Made by a program: the position numbers and the translations under genes
In this document: positions 16,414-25,404 of the stretch, in pieces
Layout: the number at the start of each line of letters is the position of its first letter
Numbering within the stretch: position 1 is the stretch's first letter
Source of the DNA: UBA6623 sp965248235
Lineage (GTDB): Bacteria; Acidobacteriota; Terriglobia; Bryobacterales; UBA6623
Assembly (NCBI GenBank): GCA_965248235.1
Contig: CBDFIU010000003.1
Coordinates: 434,001-498,000, forward strand
DNA length: 64,000 nucleotides
Direction of reading: 5' to 3'
The notes under the pieces: model-generated
Databases searched by the model: none
What the model was told of the DNA's origin: nothing
What the model saw: only the letters and a program-made list of their open reading frames with translations

Positions 16414-17646
16414 CTACGTGTTCGCCGGGGATTTTCGGCAAGTGACCTTGGGTGTGAGGTCGGCGACGCCGGCGGGGCGGCGGGGGGCGGTGACCTCGAA
16501 GGTCAGGACGTCGTCGAGCCAGTCGTGGCTGTGGCCGTCGGGGTGCTGCACGGCTACGGTCAGCGTGTATTCCTGGGGTGTTAAGCGGCAGTCGAAGACG
16601 AATTCAGTTTCGATCGATTCGCCCGCTTCACAGGCGATGGGCGCGATGTTCTCCTCGCGCGTGTTGGTGCCGAAGACGTCCATGCCGGTGCGGGTTCGGA
16701 TCAACATGCCGACCATGGGCTCGGGTTGGGACTGATGGAAGCGAGCCGTGACGCGGAGACGCGCCGGCTCGCCCGCTTGAAAAGTTCGGCGAGGATTTCC
16801 CGCGGCGTCGTGGAGTTCGACGCTGGTGATTTCAGCCAGGCGATCGCCGTGGCGGTGGCCGACACTCGCGTCGGCGGATCTGTCAGTTGCCTCGGTCGAG
16901 CCGCTGCCGTTCGAGTCGCCGGGCAGTTCCAGTACGCTCCCCACGTAGCGATTCACGACATCGGAGGGGGCGCCCTCGTGTTCGACGCGGCCGTCGAGTA
17001 AGAAGATTGCTCGGTTGCAAACTTGTTTGATGAGGCCGAGATCGTGCGAGACGAGAACGGTCGTTACTCCCCGCTGCTGTAACCGCTCGAACTTGCGGAC
17101 GCAGCGACTGGAAAAGGCCGCGTCGCCGACAGCCAGGGCTTCGTCGACGATCAGGATGTCGGGTTCGACATGAATGGCCGTTGAAAACGCGAGACGAACA
17201 TACATGCCACTGGAGTAAGTTTTCACGGGTCGATCGATGAATTCCCCGATGCCGGCGAACTCTTCGATGGAGGGTAGGGCGGCGCGGGTTTCGGCGCGAG
17301 AGAGGCCGAGTAATTCGCCGTTGATGAAAACGTTTTCGCGGCCGCTGAATTCCGGGTTGAAGCCGGCGCCGAGTTCGAGCAGCGCGGCGACGCGGCCGCT
17401 TCGCGAGACCCAACCACTGGTCGGCGGCAGGATGCCGGCGAGAACTTGCAGCAGAGTGCTCTTGCCGGAACCATTGGGGCCGATGATGCCGAGGGTTTCT
17501 CCGGGTTCGACCGTGACGTCGATCGCGCGGAGGGCCCAGAAATCTTGGTGCAGTTTCTTGCGGCCGAACCAGAGCGCTTCCTTGAGACGGTCGGCGGGCC
17601 GGTTGTAGATCTCGTAGAGCTTCGAGATGTTGAGGGCCGAGAGCAT
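16414..17646 (-). CDS. wzt: O-antigen ABC exporter ATPase with carbohydrate-binding domain
   Basis: A 410-residue ATPase of an ABC-type polysaccharide exporter. Walker A is GPNGSGKST, the signature is KTYSSGMYVRLAF, and Walker B is ILIVDEALAVGD, followed by the LVSHD switch. The first 250 residues are the Wzt/KpsT/TagH nucleotide-binding domain. Residues about 280-400 form a beta-sandwich like the Wzt C-terminal domain that recognises the O-chain terminus. It pairs with the permease encoded upstream on the same strand and powers export of undecaprenyl-linked polysaccharide. Confidence 0.92.
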   Translation of the reverse strand: MLSALNISKLYEIYNRPADRLKEALWFGRKKLHQDFWALRAIDVTVEPGETLGIIGPNGSGKSTLLQVLAGILPPTSGWVSRSGRVAALLELGAGFNPEFSGRENVFINGELLGLSRAETRAALPSIEEFAGIGEFIDRPVKTYSSGMYVRLAFSTAIHVEPDILIVDEALAVGDAAFSSRCVRKFERLQQRGVTTVLVSHDLGLIKQVCNRAIFLLDGRVEHEGAPSDVVNRYVGSVLELPGDSNGSGSTEATDRSADASVGHRHGDRLAEITSVELHDAAGNPRRTFQAGEPARLRVTARFHQSQPEPMVGMLIRTRTGMDVFGTNTREENIAPIACEAGESIETEFVFDCRLTPQEYTLTVAVQHPDGHSHDWLDDVLTFEVTAPRRPAGVADLTPKVTCRKSPANT

Positions 17647-17774
17647 GTTTTTGTGAGCCGTTTGCGATTGGCTTGAGAGCCGGTTGTGCCGCCGGACCTT
17701 TGGACCGGCACGAGTGCCGGTCGCTACTGGGTGCTGTTCCTTTTCGGCTTACGGTTCACGGCTCACGGTAGCAC

Positions 17775-19004
17775 TTACAGCGCATCGGAAAAGGACCTCT
17801 TCAGTTTATAGAACCACCCGTGGCCGACCAAGAAGACGATCGTCGCCGCGAGCATCAGCCAAGCGAGGGGTTCCCAGGGGGGCGGGGAAGCCTCTAGAAA
17901 AATGGCGCGGTAGGATCGCACGAGAACGTAGATCGGATTGAGTTCGAAAAGCCAACGGTAATTTTTAGGTAGTGATGCCTCCGGGTAGCAGATCGGCGTC
18001 GTGAAGAACCAAACCGTCAGCACAAAACCGATGAACTGCCCCAGGTCGCGAAAAAAGACGCCCAACGCGGCCATGAGCCAACACAAACCCAATGTCAACA
18101 AAAATTGCGGAATCAACACTAGCGGTAAATAGAAAACCGCGGTCGTGGGAACATGTCCGAAGACGGTCATCCCGGCGAGGAAAATGCCCACGCCGAAAGC
18201 TTCGCTGACGAGTCCCGCTATCACAAGCGTCACGGGAAGGATTTCCACCGGGAAGACGAGTTTCTTGACGAAATTGCCGTGTTCGATGACGGTTGTCGGC
18301 GCTCTGCCGACGGCTTCGCTGAAAGCCAGCCAGGGCAACATGCCGGCCAGGAAGTAGAGGACGAAATTGCTTGGGTGTCCGTCGTCGCCGAAGCGTGTTC
18401 GTAAGACGATGCCGAAGACGAAATAGTAGGTCAGCATCAGCAACAAAGGATGGATCACGGTCCAAAACAGCCCCACGTGCGAACCCCGGTAGCGGCCCAG
18501 GATGTCGCGACGGACCATCGAGCGTATCAGCGAACCGTGCCGCGAAAACATCAACAGCGGATAGGAGAACGCGCGTTTCACGGAGCGGACAAGTCGGCGG
18601 GCCCGGAGGGCGGCCGACGTGGTCACGGTTTCGCGGGTAACGCGAATGTCGTCGCCGGTGACCTCGCATTCGATCAGCAAGAACGGGGACCCGCGATCGA
18701 AAAACCAGCCGACGCCTTCTTGCAATAGTGAGACGAAAACGTGGAGCCGACCGTTGATGCGGGGTAACTCGGCGGCGACCTTGAGTTCGACTGATTCGCC
18801 GGGTGGAACGGCGTCGCGGAGTACGGTTCGCGGCCCGTCGAGGATCATCGTTCCGCTCTTGGCGTCGCGAACCTGCGCGGCCGCCGCGAAACCTTTTTCG
18901 GCGGACCATGTTTCGCGGCTCCGGTTTTCCACGGTAAACCACGCACGGATGCGCCGCCCCGAGGAATCCACCTCGACCCGCGTTTGAACGATGGCGGCTT
19001 GCAT
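17775..19004 (-). CDS. wzm: O-antigen ABC exporter permease with extra N-terminal beta domain
   Basis: A 409-residue protein. Residues about 140-409 are an ABC-2 permease of the Wzm/TagG family with six membrane helices (LLLMLTYYFVFGIVL, FILYFLAGMLPWLAF-like, and a TTPICYPEA turn near the end). Residues 1-125 are not usual in Wzm: they form a soluble beta-sandwich-like segment (AWFTVENRSRETWSAEKGF, PGESVELKVAAELPRINGR, RLHVFVSLLQEGVGWFF) resembling the Wzt carbohydrate-binding domain. The 128-base gap to wzt holds only a small hairpin around GGCACGAGTGCC at 17706-17717. Confidence 0.88.
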   Translation of the reverse strand: MQAAIVQTRVEVDSSGRRIRAWFTVENRSRETWSAEKGFAAAAQVRDAKSGTMILDGPRTVLRDAVPPGESVELKVAAELPRINGRLHVFVSLLQEGVGWFFDRGSPFLLIECEVTGDDIRVTRETVTTSAALRARRLVRSVKRAFSYPLLMFSRHGSLIRSMVRRDILGRYRGSHVGLFWTVIHPLLLMLTYYFVFGIVLRTRFGDDGHPSNFVLYFLAGMLPWLAFSEAVGRAPTTVIEHGNFVKKLVFPVEILPVTLVIAGLVSEAFGVGIFLAGMTVFGHVPTTAVFYLPLVLIPQFLLTLGLCWLMAALGVFFRDLGQFIGFVLTVWFFTTPICYPEASLPKNYRWLFELNPIYVLVRSYRAIFLEASPPPWEPLAWLMLAATIVFLVGHGWFYKLKRSFSDAL

Positions 19005-19012
19005 GGCTTTCG

Positions 19013-21127
19013 TCAGCTCGCGCTTTGACTATAGAGCCCCGCCGGGTAGCGCTCGGAGACGGCTCCCACTTTTCGTCCCACGGCGTAGATGGCCTCGCCG
19101 CGCCGGTGATCGGGCAACTCGTAGCGCTTGATCACGTGTTTGACCCAATCGTGCTCGGCGCCGCGGTCGGTTGTGTAGGGGCCGGTTTCAAGCCGCGCCA
19201 CCTCGAAACCGGCGGCTTCGAAAAGCGCATGGATGTCGCGCGGGGCGTATTCGCGGGCGTGGCGGGGGGCGACCTGTCCCTGGTCGTCTGGTTGAATGTA
19301 TTGCGGAAAGAACCCCGGGTGGTAGCCCAACAAGATCGCACCGACCGCTCGTAGGCTGCAAATATTCGGAGTCGTCAAGACGAGATGTCCGCCGGGGGCG
19401 AGGATGCGGTTGACCTCGGCCATCATGTGCATCGGGTCGTCATAGAGGTGCTCGAGCAATTCGCAGCACAGGACGGTCGAAAAGCGCCCGTCTTCGTACG
19501 GGTAGGAGTCTCGTTCGGCGTCGAATAGATCGATGTCGCAGGCGAATGCTCGGCCGTCTCCGGTTTCGACCTCGACATGATCGGTCTTTCCAGGCTCGCC
19601 CAAGTAGCAGCCGCGCACTTTGCCGTATCCCAGCAGGTGCGACAGTGCCGGGGTGATTTGCATGTACGCGCCCATTTCGAGGACGCCGTCCGAGGCCGAG
19701 CCGGTCGGTGTCATTTCGAGTGTTTTCACCAACCGGACGAGGTGGCTTTCGAGGTACGATTGCGCGCCGCCGAAAGGGCTGGTGAGGCCGCGCAGATATT
19801 CCGCGAACTCGGCGCGGCGGGCTTGCTCGGGATCCGTCGCGGGCAGCGCCCCGTTCGAGGTGACGGAAGCCATGGGGGCGGCGGGCTCCGTGGACGCGTC
19901 GGCGGTTTCCGGTTCGGGAGTTGCCGGTTCCGCGGAGCGGGCAGGCCGATCGAGTTCGGCGCGCCCTTCGGCGACGGCGGTAATCCAGGAGGCGTACAAC
20001 CGGGCGACGTGGGGCCAGGCGCACTCGCGCGCCACGTAGTCGCGGGCGGCCGCGCCCATCGCGCGACCCACTTGAGGGCGCGTGACGAGCAGGTCGAGAT
20101 AGCGCCGAATGATCTCGACCTCGTCTTCGTCGACCGGGACTTTCAGGCAAACCTCGTCGGGGAGATCGGAAAACGACCCGACATCGGAGACGACAACGGC
20201 GCGCCCCAGGCCGAGGGCTCGCAGCAGGGTTCCGGAGGTTTCCCCGTAGGTTGGGTAGCGCAGATTGAGGCAGATGTCGACGGCGCCGATCCACTGCTCA
20301 AACTCGTCGATTTCGACATGGCCCAGCAGGCGCACGAAGGGTTCCAGATCGAGCTGCGAGATCAGCTGGCGTACGGGGAAATCCTGGTGCTCTTCGCCGG
20401 CTAGGATCATGCGTACTTGGGGATGAATTTGCACCAGCCGCGCCAGCGCGCGCAGGGATTCGGCGATGCGCTTATAGGGCTTGAGAAAGCCGAAGACGCC
20501 GATCAGAGGCGTGGATTCGTCCAGTCCCAGCTTGGCTCGATATTGGTGACGGTTGACCTCGGGGATCCACGCGCCGTGCGGGATGTGCGCGATCGGCAAA
20601 TCGAAACCGGCCCGGCGCACTTGCCGGTGCAGAAAAGGGCTGTGAACGATGAGGGCTTTCGAACGTTCGAGCAAGCGGCGGTTCATCGCCAAGCCTTCGT
20701 AGTCGGGGCCGATTTCGAGCGTGCGCACGCGCCGGGCGAAGGCCAGGGCCTCGGCGCCGCCGTTGTATTCGGCTTCGGCGAGATACGTGTCCCAGTCGCC
20801 GCGCGCGATGGTGGCCGCCGCCATCAGATGATGCAGGCTGAACTCATGCAGCACGACAATGCCGGGATGCTCCAGCGCGGCGTCGTAGGCATGGATGTGA
20901 TAGGGGTTGTTGCCGACGTGATAGACGGTTTCGTCGAACTCGGCGGGGTCGAACTCCGCGGCCGGGCGAAACGCCATTTTTTCGTCGCCCGTGAATCGGT
21001 CGGGCTGATAGTCGTCGACGAAGACGGTGGTCTCAAGGTGGTTGCCGAGATGCGCCAGCAGGGCTTCGGAGTAATCGGAAACGCCGCAACGCGCCGGGTT
21101 GAGCGGCGTGAAAACCGCGACTTTCAT
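19013..21127 (-). CDS. GT4 glycosyltransferase fused to SAM methyltransferase
   Basis: A 704-residue two-domain protein. Residues 1-385 are a GT-B fold, GT4-type glycosyltransferase (VAVFTPLNPARCGVSDYSE start; GVFGFLKPYKRIAESLRAL; the later RYPTYGETSGTLLRALGLG donor-site segment). A Pro/Ala/Thr linker of about 60 residues follows, then a class I methyltransferase at about 470-690 (VLEMGAYMQITPALSHLL; STVLCCELLEHLYDDP; LAPGGHLVLTTPN). It probably adds and methylates, or caps, a sugar of the exported polysaccharide. It overlaps the DUF3108 gene by four bases. Confidence 0.85.
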   Translation of the reverse strand: MKVAVFTPLNPARCGVSDYSEALLAHLGNHLETTVFVDDYQPDRFTGDEKMAFRPAAEFDPAEFDETVYHVGNNPYHIHAYDAALEHPGIVVLHEFSLHHLMAAATIARGDWDTYLAEAEYNGGAEALAFARRVRTLEIGPDYEGLAMNRRLLERSKALIVHSPFLHRQVRRAGFDLPIAHIPHGAWIPEVNRHQYRAKLGLDESTPLIGVFGFLKPYKRIAESLRALARLVQIHPQVRMILAGEEHQDFPVRQLISQLDLEPFVRLLGHVEIDEFEQWIGAVDICLNLRYPTYGETSGTLLRALGLGRAVVVSDVGSFSDLPDEVCLKVPVDEDEVEIIRRYLDLLVTRPQVGRAMGAAARDYVARECAWPHVARLYASWITAVAEGRAELDRPARSAEPATPEPETADASTEPAAPMASVTSNGALPATDPEQARRAEFAEYLRGLTSPFGGAQSYLESHLVRLVKTLEMTPTGSASDGVLEMGAYMQITPALSHLLGYGKVRGCYLGEPGKTDHVEVETGDGRAFACDIDLFDAERDSYPYEDGRFSTVLCCELLEHLYDDPMHMMAEVNRILAPGGHLVLTTPNICSLRAVGAILLGYHPGFFPQYIQPDDQGQVAPRHAREYAPRDIHALFEAAGFEVARLETGPYTTDRGAEHDWVKHVIKRYELPDHRRGEAIYAVGRKVGAVSERYPAGLYSQSAS

Positions 21128-21816
21128 TGCACCAGCCTGAGCGAAAAGGTGCCGATCTCAAAGGGGATACGGATCAGCAGCGGAGTCCGCGCTTCGTCCT
21201 TGCCGAAGAAGATCTCGAAACCCAGTTGAGATTTCGGCCCGCTGACATCGACCAAAATGCGGTCGGCGGGTCGCGGTTCGCCCGAGATGTCGATATCTCT
21301 CGATTCCAAGTAAGTCACGCTGATCTGATATTGTGCCCCAAAATAAACGTCGTCGGGAGGCGGAATGCGCCCGGCGGCGAGTTGTTCGCGCAAGAAGTAG
21401 AGATAGGTCAAAGTATCGCGCGCACAGGGCGGGATAGGAAACGAACTTTCCCCGCCGTCGATGGTTTTTCGCACGGCCTCGCCGGCCTGTTGGTCGAAGT
21501 CGACGCGCTCTTGGATTCTTCGCTCGCCGTGTTTGGCGTCCTTGGAAGACTCCCGCGAGCAAAGCGCGACATCGGACTTGGCGCGATATTCATCCTGGAT
21601 TTCCAGGGTCGGCAAGCCCGCGTCGACGGTCATTTCGAATTCCCAACCTTCGGCGGTTGCTTCGGCGCGGAGGCTGGTCTCGCCCAGGCTCAGTCCGCTC
21701 GGCCAGGTGACGGCATACGTCAGCAATTCGCCGTCGGGGAAAATCGCGGCGCGTGTGGGCGGCGCCGTGGCAAAAAGACACAGCAGAAGCAGAGAGGCTG
21801 GGACGATTCGGGACAC
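21124..21816 (-). CDS. DUF3108 secreted protein
   Basis: A 230-residue exported protein with a signal peptide (SRIVPASLLLLCLFATAPPT ending near RAA) and a DUF3108 beta-barrel-like domain starting FPDGELLTYAVTWPSGLSLG. DUF3108 proteins are periplasmic or outer-membrane-associated and of unknown role. Two cysteines (LCSRESS and PPCARDT) may form a disulfide. It lies inside the polysaccharide operon with a 4-base overlap to the GT-methyltransferase gene. Confidence 0.7.
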   Translation of the reverse strand: MSRIVPASLLLLCLFATAPPTRAAIFPDGELLTYAVTWPSGLSLGETSLRAEATAEGWEFEMTVDAGLPTLEIQDEYRAKSDVALCSRESSKDAKHGERRIQERVDFDQQAGEAVRKTIDGGESSFPIPPCARDTLTYLYFLREQLAAGRIPPPDDVYFGAQYQISVTYLESRDIDISGEPRPADRILVDVSGPKSQLGFEIFFGKDEARTPLLIRIPFEIGTFSLRLVQ

Positions 21817-21824
21817 GGTTGGTT

Positions 21825-22970
21825 TCAGCGCGCCGCCAGTTCCTGAGTGCGCTCGGGAATGGCGGGGCGTTCGGCCACGGAATAGTAGACGTCGAGAGTC
21901 TTGCGCGCGGTTTCCCGCCAGTCAAAAGTCGCGGCCCTTTGCAGACTCTTCTTTTCCATGCGCGCGGCTAACTCCGGGTCGATGAGGATGTCGCGGATCG
22001 CACGAGTGTGTTCTTCGATGGACTCGGGGTCGAACAAGATGGCCGCACCGTCGACGACCTCGGGCAGCGCGGTCGCGCTGGAGCAAGCAACCGCTCGGCC
22101 GCATGCCATGGCCTCGATCGCCGGAAGTCCGAATCCTTCGTAGAACGACGGGAACACGAAAATATCGGCGGCGTTGTAGAGCGAGGGCAATAGTTTGTCA
22201 TCGACGAAGCCGGTCAGCAGGATACGGTCTTCGAGGCCCGAGCGGCGAATCTCTTCGATGACCCGCGAAGCAAACCAAGTGTGTTTGCCGGCAAGCACCA
22301 GGGCGTGAGGAAGCTCCGGATGAGCGTTGATCAATTCCTTGAACGCACGCACCAGCCCGATCTGGTTCTTACGGCGGTGGAGATCGCCAACGTTGAGAAT
22401 ATAGGGCCTATGAATTCCCAGGAAGTCGGCCACGTCTTGCACCGCCCGGGCACGATTCATCGGGCGGAAGACGTCCTGTGAAGCCAGCGGCGTCACGACG
22501 ATGTTTTCCGGATCGATGTCGAAGGCCTTCGAGATTCCCTGTCGGGAAAACTCGCTGATCGTGATGATCTTGGCGGCCCGCTTTACGGTGTGACGGGTCG
22601 AAATTTGCAGCTGTGTCGTCCGCAGGGTCGGTAAGTACTCGGGTCGCTCGATGTAGCTGACGTCATGGATCGTGACGACGATCGGAACGGGACAGAAAAG
22701 CGGCGCCGTGTACTGCACATGGACCAGATCGGGACGGTCTTCGCGCAGCCTTGCCGGTAACTGCGAGCCCAGCCGCAAGAAGGGATTCCCCGACACGCCG
22801 CGCCGGCGGAACCCGCGCGGCACCCAGCCGTTCACGTTCGTCTTCGAGACGTAGGCGATGAATTCGCTTTCCGAATCCAACTCGGCAAACTCTTTGAGCA
22901 AGGTCCGAACGTAGACCTCGTTGCCGGTGAGGCGTTGGCCGATTGCGTGAGCGTCGATGGCGATACGCAT
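21825..22970 (-). CDS. GT4 family glycosyltransferase
   Basis: A 381-residue GT-B glycosyltransferase of family GT4. Visible are the acceptor-side start (IDAHAIGQRLTGNEVYVRTL), the central PYILNVGDLHRRKNQIGLV linker segment and the C-terminal donor-site signature FVFPSFYEGFGLPAIEAMA with the E-x7-E pattern. It uses a nucleotide sugar to extend a polysaccharide on the cytoplasmic side. Eight bases separate it from the DUF3108 gene. Confidence 0.88.
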   Translation of the reverse strand: MRIAIDAHAIGQRLTGNEVYVRTLLKEFAELDSESEFIAYVSKTNVNGWVPRGFRRRGVSGNPFLRLGSQLPARLREDRPDLVHVQYTAPLFCPVPIVVTIHDVSYIERPEYLPTLRTTQLQISTRHTVKRAAKIITISEFSRQGISKAFDIDPENIVVTPLASQDVFRPMNRARAVQDVADFLGIHRPYILNVGDLHRRKNQIGLVRAFKELINAHPELPHALVLAGKHTWFASRVIEEIRRSGLEDRILLTGFVDDKLLPSLYNAADIFVFPSFYEGFGLPAIEAMACGRAVACSSATALPEVVDGAAILFDPESIEEHTRAIRDILIDPELAARMEKKSLQRAATFDWRETARKTLDVYYSVAERPAIPERTQELAAR

Positions 22971-22981
22971 CGTTTTCTCGC

Positions 22982-24250
22982 TTAGTGAACCAACGAAGGC
23001 GCCAGGGCCGGCGCCTCCACGGCAGCTCGCTTGCGGAGGGTGGGGTCGCCTAAACAGACTTCACCCGCCCGCCAAGCCGCGGGCCAACTGCCCACTCGCT
23101 CATAGGTCCGGCGGCCCTCGGCGCCTAGTCGCCGCCGTTCTTTCTTATCACGTAGCAATTCCAAGACCGCTTCGGCGAAGGGAGCTTCGCCGTCGGCGAG
23201 GCGGATATTTTCTCCTTCGCCGGCCGTCAATCCTTCGGCTCCAATCGAGGTCGAGACGACGGGTCGGCCGGCCGCCCAGGCCTCCAAAATCTTCACGCGC
23301 GTACCGCTTCCCGACAGCAACGGGACGACAACCAGGCGTGATTTGGCCAGTTCGGTGATCGGGTCGTCGACCGGTCCGGTCAGCTCAATACGAGGGTCGC
23401 CGGATGTGAAGCGGCGGATCGCCCCTTCGTTTTTGCCGATCAGGCGCCAGCGCAACTCGGGGTCTTCATGGCGCAGGCGCGGCCAGATTCGCGATTGGAA
23501 AAACTTCACCGCCGTCAAGTTGGGATGGTATTCCCAATCTCCTGAAAAAGCGATCACGTTCTCTTCCTCGACGCTGGGTTGCTCCCGGAGCGGGATGGCG
23601 TTCGGGTAGACTTCGACGCGCGCCGCGGGAGCGAGTTCGATCACTCTTTGTCGATCGGCTTCCGAGGGGACGAGCACCATGTCGAAACGCCCGATCCACT
23701 CTCGCTCCATGTTGCGGGCAAGAGCCGCAAAGCGACGATGGGCCGCATTTTGCGGCCACCGCTCGGAGCGGGCGCATCCATCGTGGAGGACGGACTCGAT
23801 GTTGTGCAGATCCAAAATCACGCAATCGGCGCACTCGCGCAGCATGGTCAAGTAAGGAGCGCACCAGAAATGCTCGATGACGGCCACGTCATACCGTTTA
23901 CCTTGGATCGCGCGAAACACCTCGTTGCGGATGGGCGTTTGCGCGAATCGGTCGGTCAACGGCAAAACTCCCCGCAGCAGCCGCCGGGCATTGCGGCGGA
24001 CCCGTGCCGACGCTCCTTTCTTATGATACGGGAGGTCGATGACCTTGAGCGAGTTCACCAAACCGGAAGGTAAGGAAGAGGACGGATCGGGGCTTCCCGG
24101 CTGCTGGAAAGTTACCAAATGCACGGCCCGGCGGCGCGCCAGTAAATGCAGTAAACTTCCACTGCGCATGGCTCCGCCGCCCGTCAAGGGATAGGGCGGC
24201 TCCGGGGACAACAAGAGCGCTTGGTCAGAAATTTCGCATGGCGTCGGCAT
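22982..24250 (-). CDS. GT4 family glycosyltransferase
   Basis: A 422-residue GT-B enzyme. The N-terminus has the PPYPLTGGGAMRSGSLLHLL loop typical of sugar transferases in the PEP-CTERM/Stp1 group. The C-terminal half contains VIAFSGDWEYHPNLTAVKFF and the donor-site segment VVPLLSGSGTRVKILEAWA followed by GRPVVSTSIGAEGL. It overlaps the next upstream GT gene by 26 bases, so the two are translationally linked. Confidence 0.85.
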   Translation of the reverse strand: MPTPCEISDQALLLSPEPPYPLTGGGAMRSGSLLHLLARRRAVHLVTFQQPGSPDPSSSLPSGLVNSLKVIDLPYHKKGASARVRRNARRLLRGVLPLTDRFAQTPIRNEVFRAIQGKRYDVAVIEHFWCAPYLTMLRECADCVILDLHNIESVLHDGCARSERWPQNAAHRRFAALARNMEREWIGRFDMVLVPSEADRQRVIELAPAARVEVYPNAIPLREQPSVEEENVIAFSGDWEYHPNLTAVKFFQSRIWPRLRHEDPELRWRLIGKNEGAIRRFTSGDPRIELTGPVDDPITELAKSRLVVVPLLSGSGTRVKILEAWAAGRPVVSTSIGAEGLTAGEGENIRLADGEAPFAEAVLELLRDKKERRRLGAEGRRTYERVGSWPAAWRAGEVCLGDPTLRKRAAVEAPALAPSLVH

Positions 24251-25343
24251 AGACTGCGCGGGTCAATGAAGCGGTGGATCGCCAACTAAATCGGCAGGCT
24301 CTTCGCCTCCCTTGTTCTCGTAATCGATGCTGCAAATCGGGATCGCGAATGACCCGCAGAACAGCCGCGTTCAACTCGGTCTGTGACGCCGCGTCGACAT
24401 ACACGGCCGCTCCGGCCGTGACTTCCGCCAAGGCGGGATCCTTCGATGTGATGACCGGTGCCCCGGCGCGCATCGCCTCCAGCACCGGCAGTCCAAATCC
24501 CTCGTAAAAGCTAGGATAAACGAAGGCGGTGGCTCCCGACAAGAGTTGCGTGATTTCTTTGTTTGTTAAGTGACCCGCGAGGTGCAATCCCGGCTCGTCG
24601 GCCGCCGTTTCGGGTTCGAGGTGTCCCGCGCCCGCGAGAACCAGAGAGAGGTCGGAGATCTCCAAGCGCGCCTTTCGCCACGCTTCCACGAGCCCAGGGA
24701 CGTTCTTGCGCGGTTCCGCGGAGCCGACGTAGAGCAAATACGGTTTTTCCATAGCCGGCGGAGGTCGCAACGAGTCGGAAGAATCACCCTCGGCCGGAGA
24801 GGTCGGCGGAGCGTCCGCGGCCAACGGTGTCGCGCGGATTCTTGATTCAGGAAGCGCGAAAAACTCGGCCGCCTCGTGACGAACGGCGTCGCTGGGGGTG
24901 ATGATGCGTGTCGCTATGCGCACCAGGGCCGGGGTGCGTTGCCGAACGCGGTTCGAGCCGGGAGGGCGCACGGGGGGGGGCTTCCAGGGGGCCAGATCGT
25001 GCAGGGTCAATACCGCCGGACGCTCGGGGAGGTAGGGGATGGCGAAATCGGTTCCATGAAAGACGTCGATTCTCCGACGGGCGAGTTCCAAGGGAAGCCC
25101 GAGGCTCCACCATTTCGACGTGAAATGATTGGAGGGCGGGGCTTCGGTGACGACATTCGCGAAGCTGGACCACTCCTCCGGGCGAGAGAGGCCCGGTTGA
25201 TCGGTGAGTAAGTGATATTCGTCGTCGGGAAATTGCTCGGCCAGGGCGGCGACGAGTTCGACCACGTAGCGCCGAATGCCGCCGGCTCGCATTGACAACG
25301 GCGTTGCGTCGAGGGCGACACGCAGAGGACGATTTTCGCTCAC
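24225..25343 (-). CDS. GT4 family glycosyltransferase
   Basis: A 372-residue GT-B enzyme of GT4, of the mannosyltransferase-like group (RVALDATPLSMRAGGIRRYV start, VLTLHDLAPWKPP, PYLLYVGSAEPRKNVPGLV, FVYPSFYEGFGLPVLEAM). The closing E-x7-E signature is intact. It begins 61 bases downstream of the aminotransferase stop and is likely co-transcribed with it. Confidence 0.87.
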   Translation of the reverse strand: MSENRPLRVALDATPLSMRAGGIRRYVVELVAALAEQFPDDEYHLLTDQPGLSRPEEWSSFANVVTEAPPSNHFTSKWWSLGLPLELARRRIDVFHGTDFAIPYLPERPAVLTLHDLAPWKPPPVRPPGSNRVRQRTPALVRIATRIITPSDAVRHEAAEFFALPESRIRATPLAADAPPTSPAEGDSSDSLRPPPAMEKPYLLYVGSAEPRKNVPGLVEAWRKARLEISDLSLVLAGAGHLEPETAADEPGLHLAGHLTNKEITQLLSGATAFVYPSFYEGFGLPVLEAMRAGAPVITSKDPALAEVTAGAAVYVDAASQTELNAAVLRVIRDPDLQHRLREQGRRRACRFSWRSTASLTRAVYADAMRNF

Positions 25344-25404
25344 CGAGTGCCGCCTCGGCGGCGTGTCGACTCATCGGGTCCGTGTCGCACTCCGCCTAGT
25401 TCTC

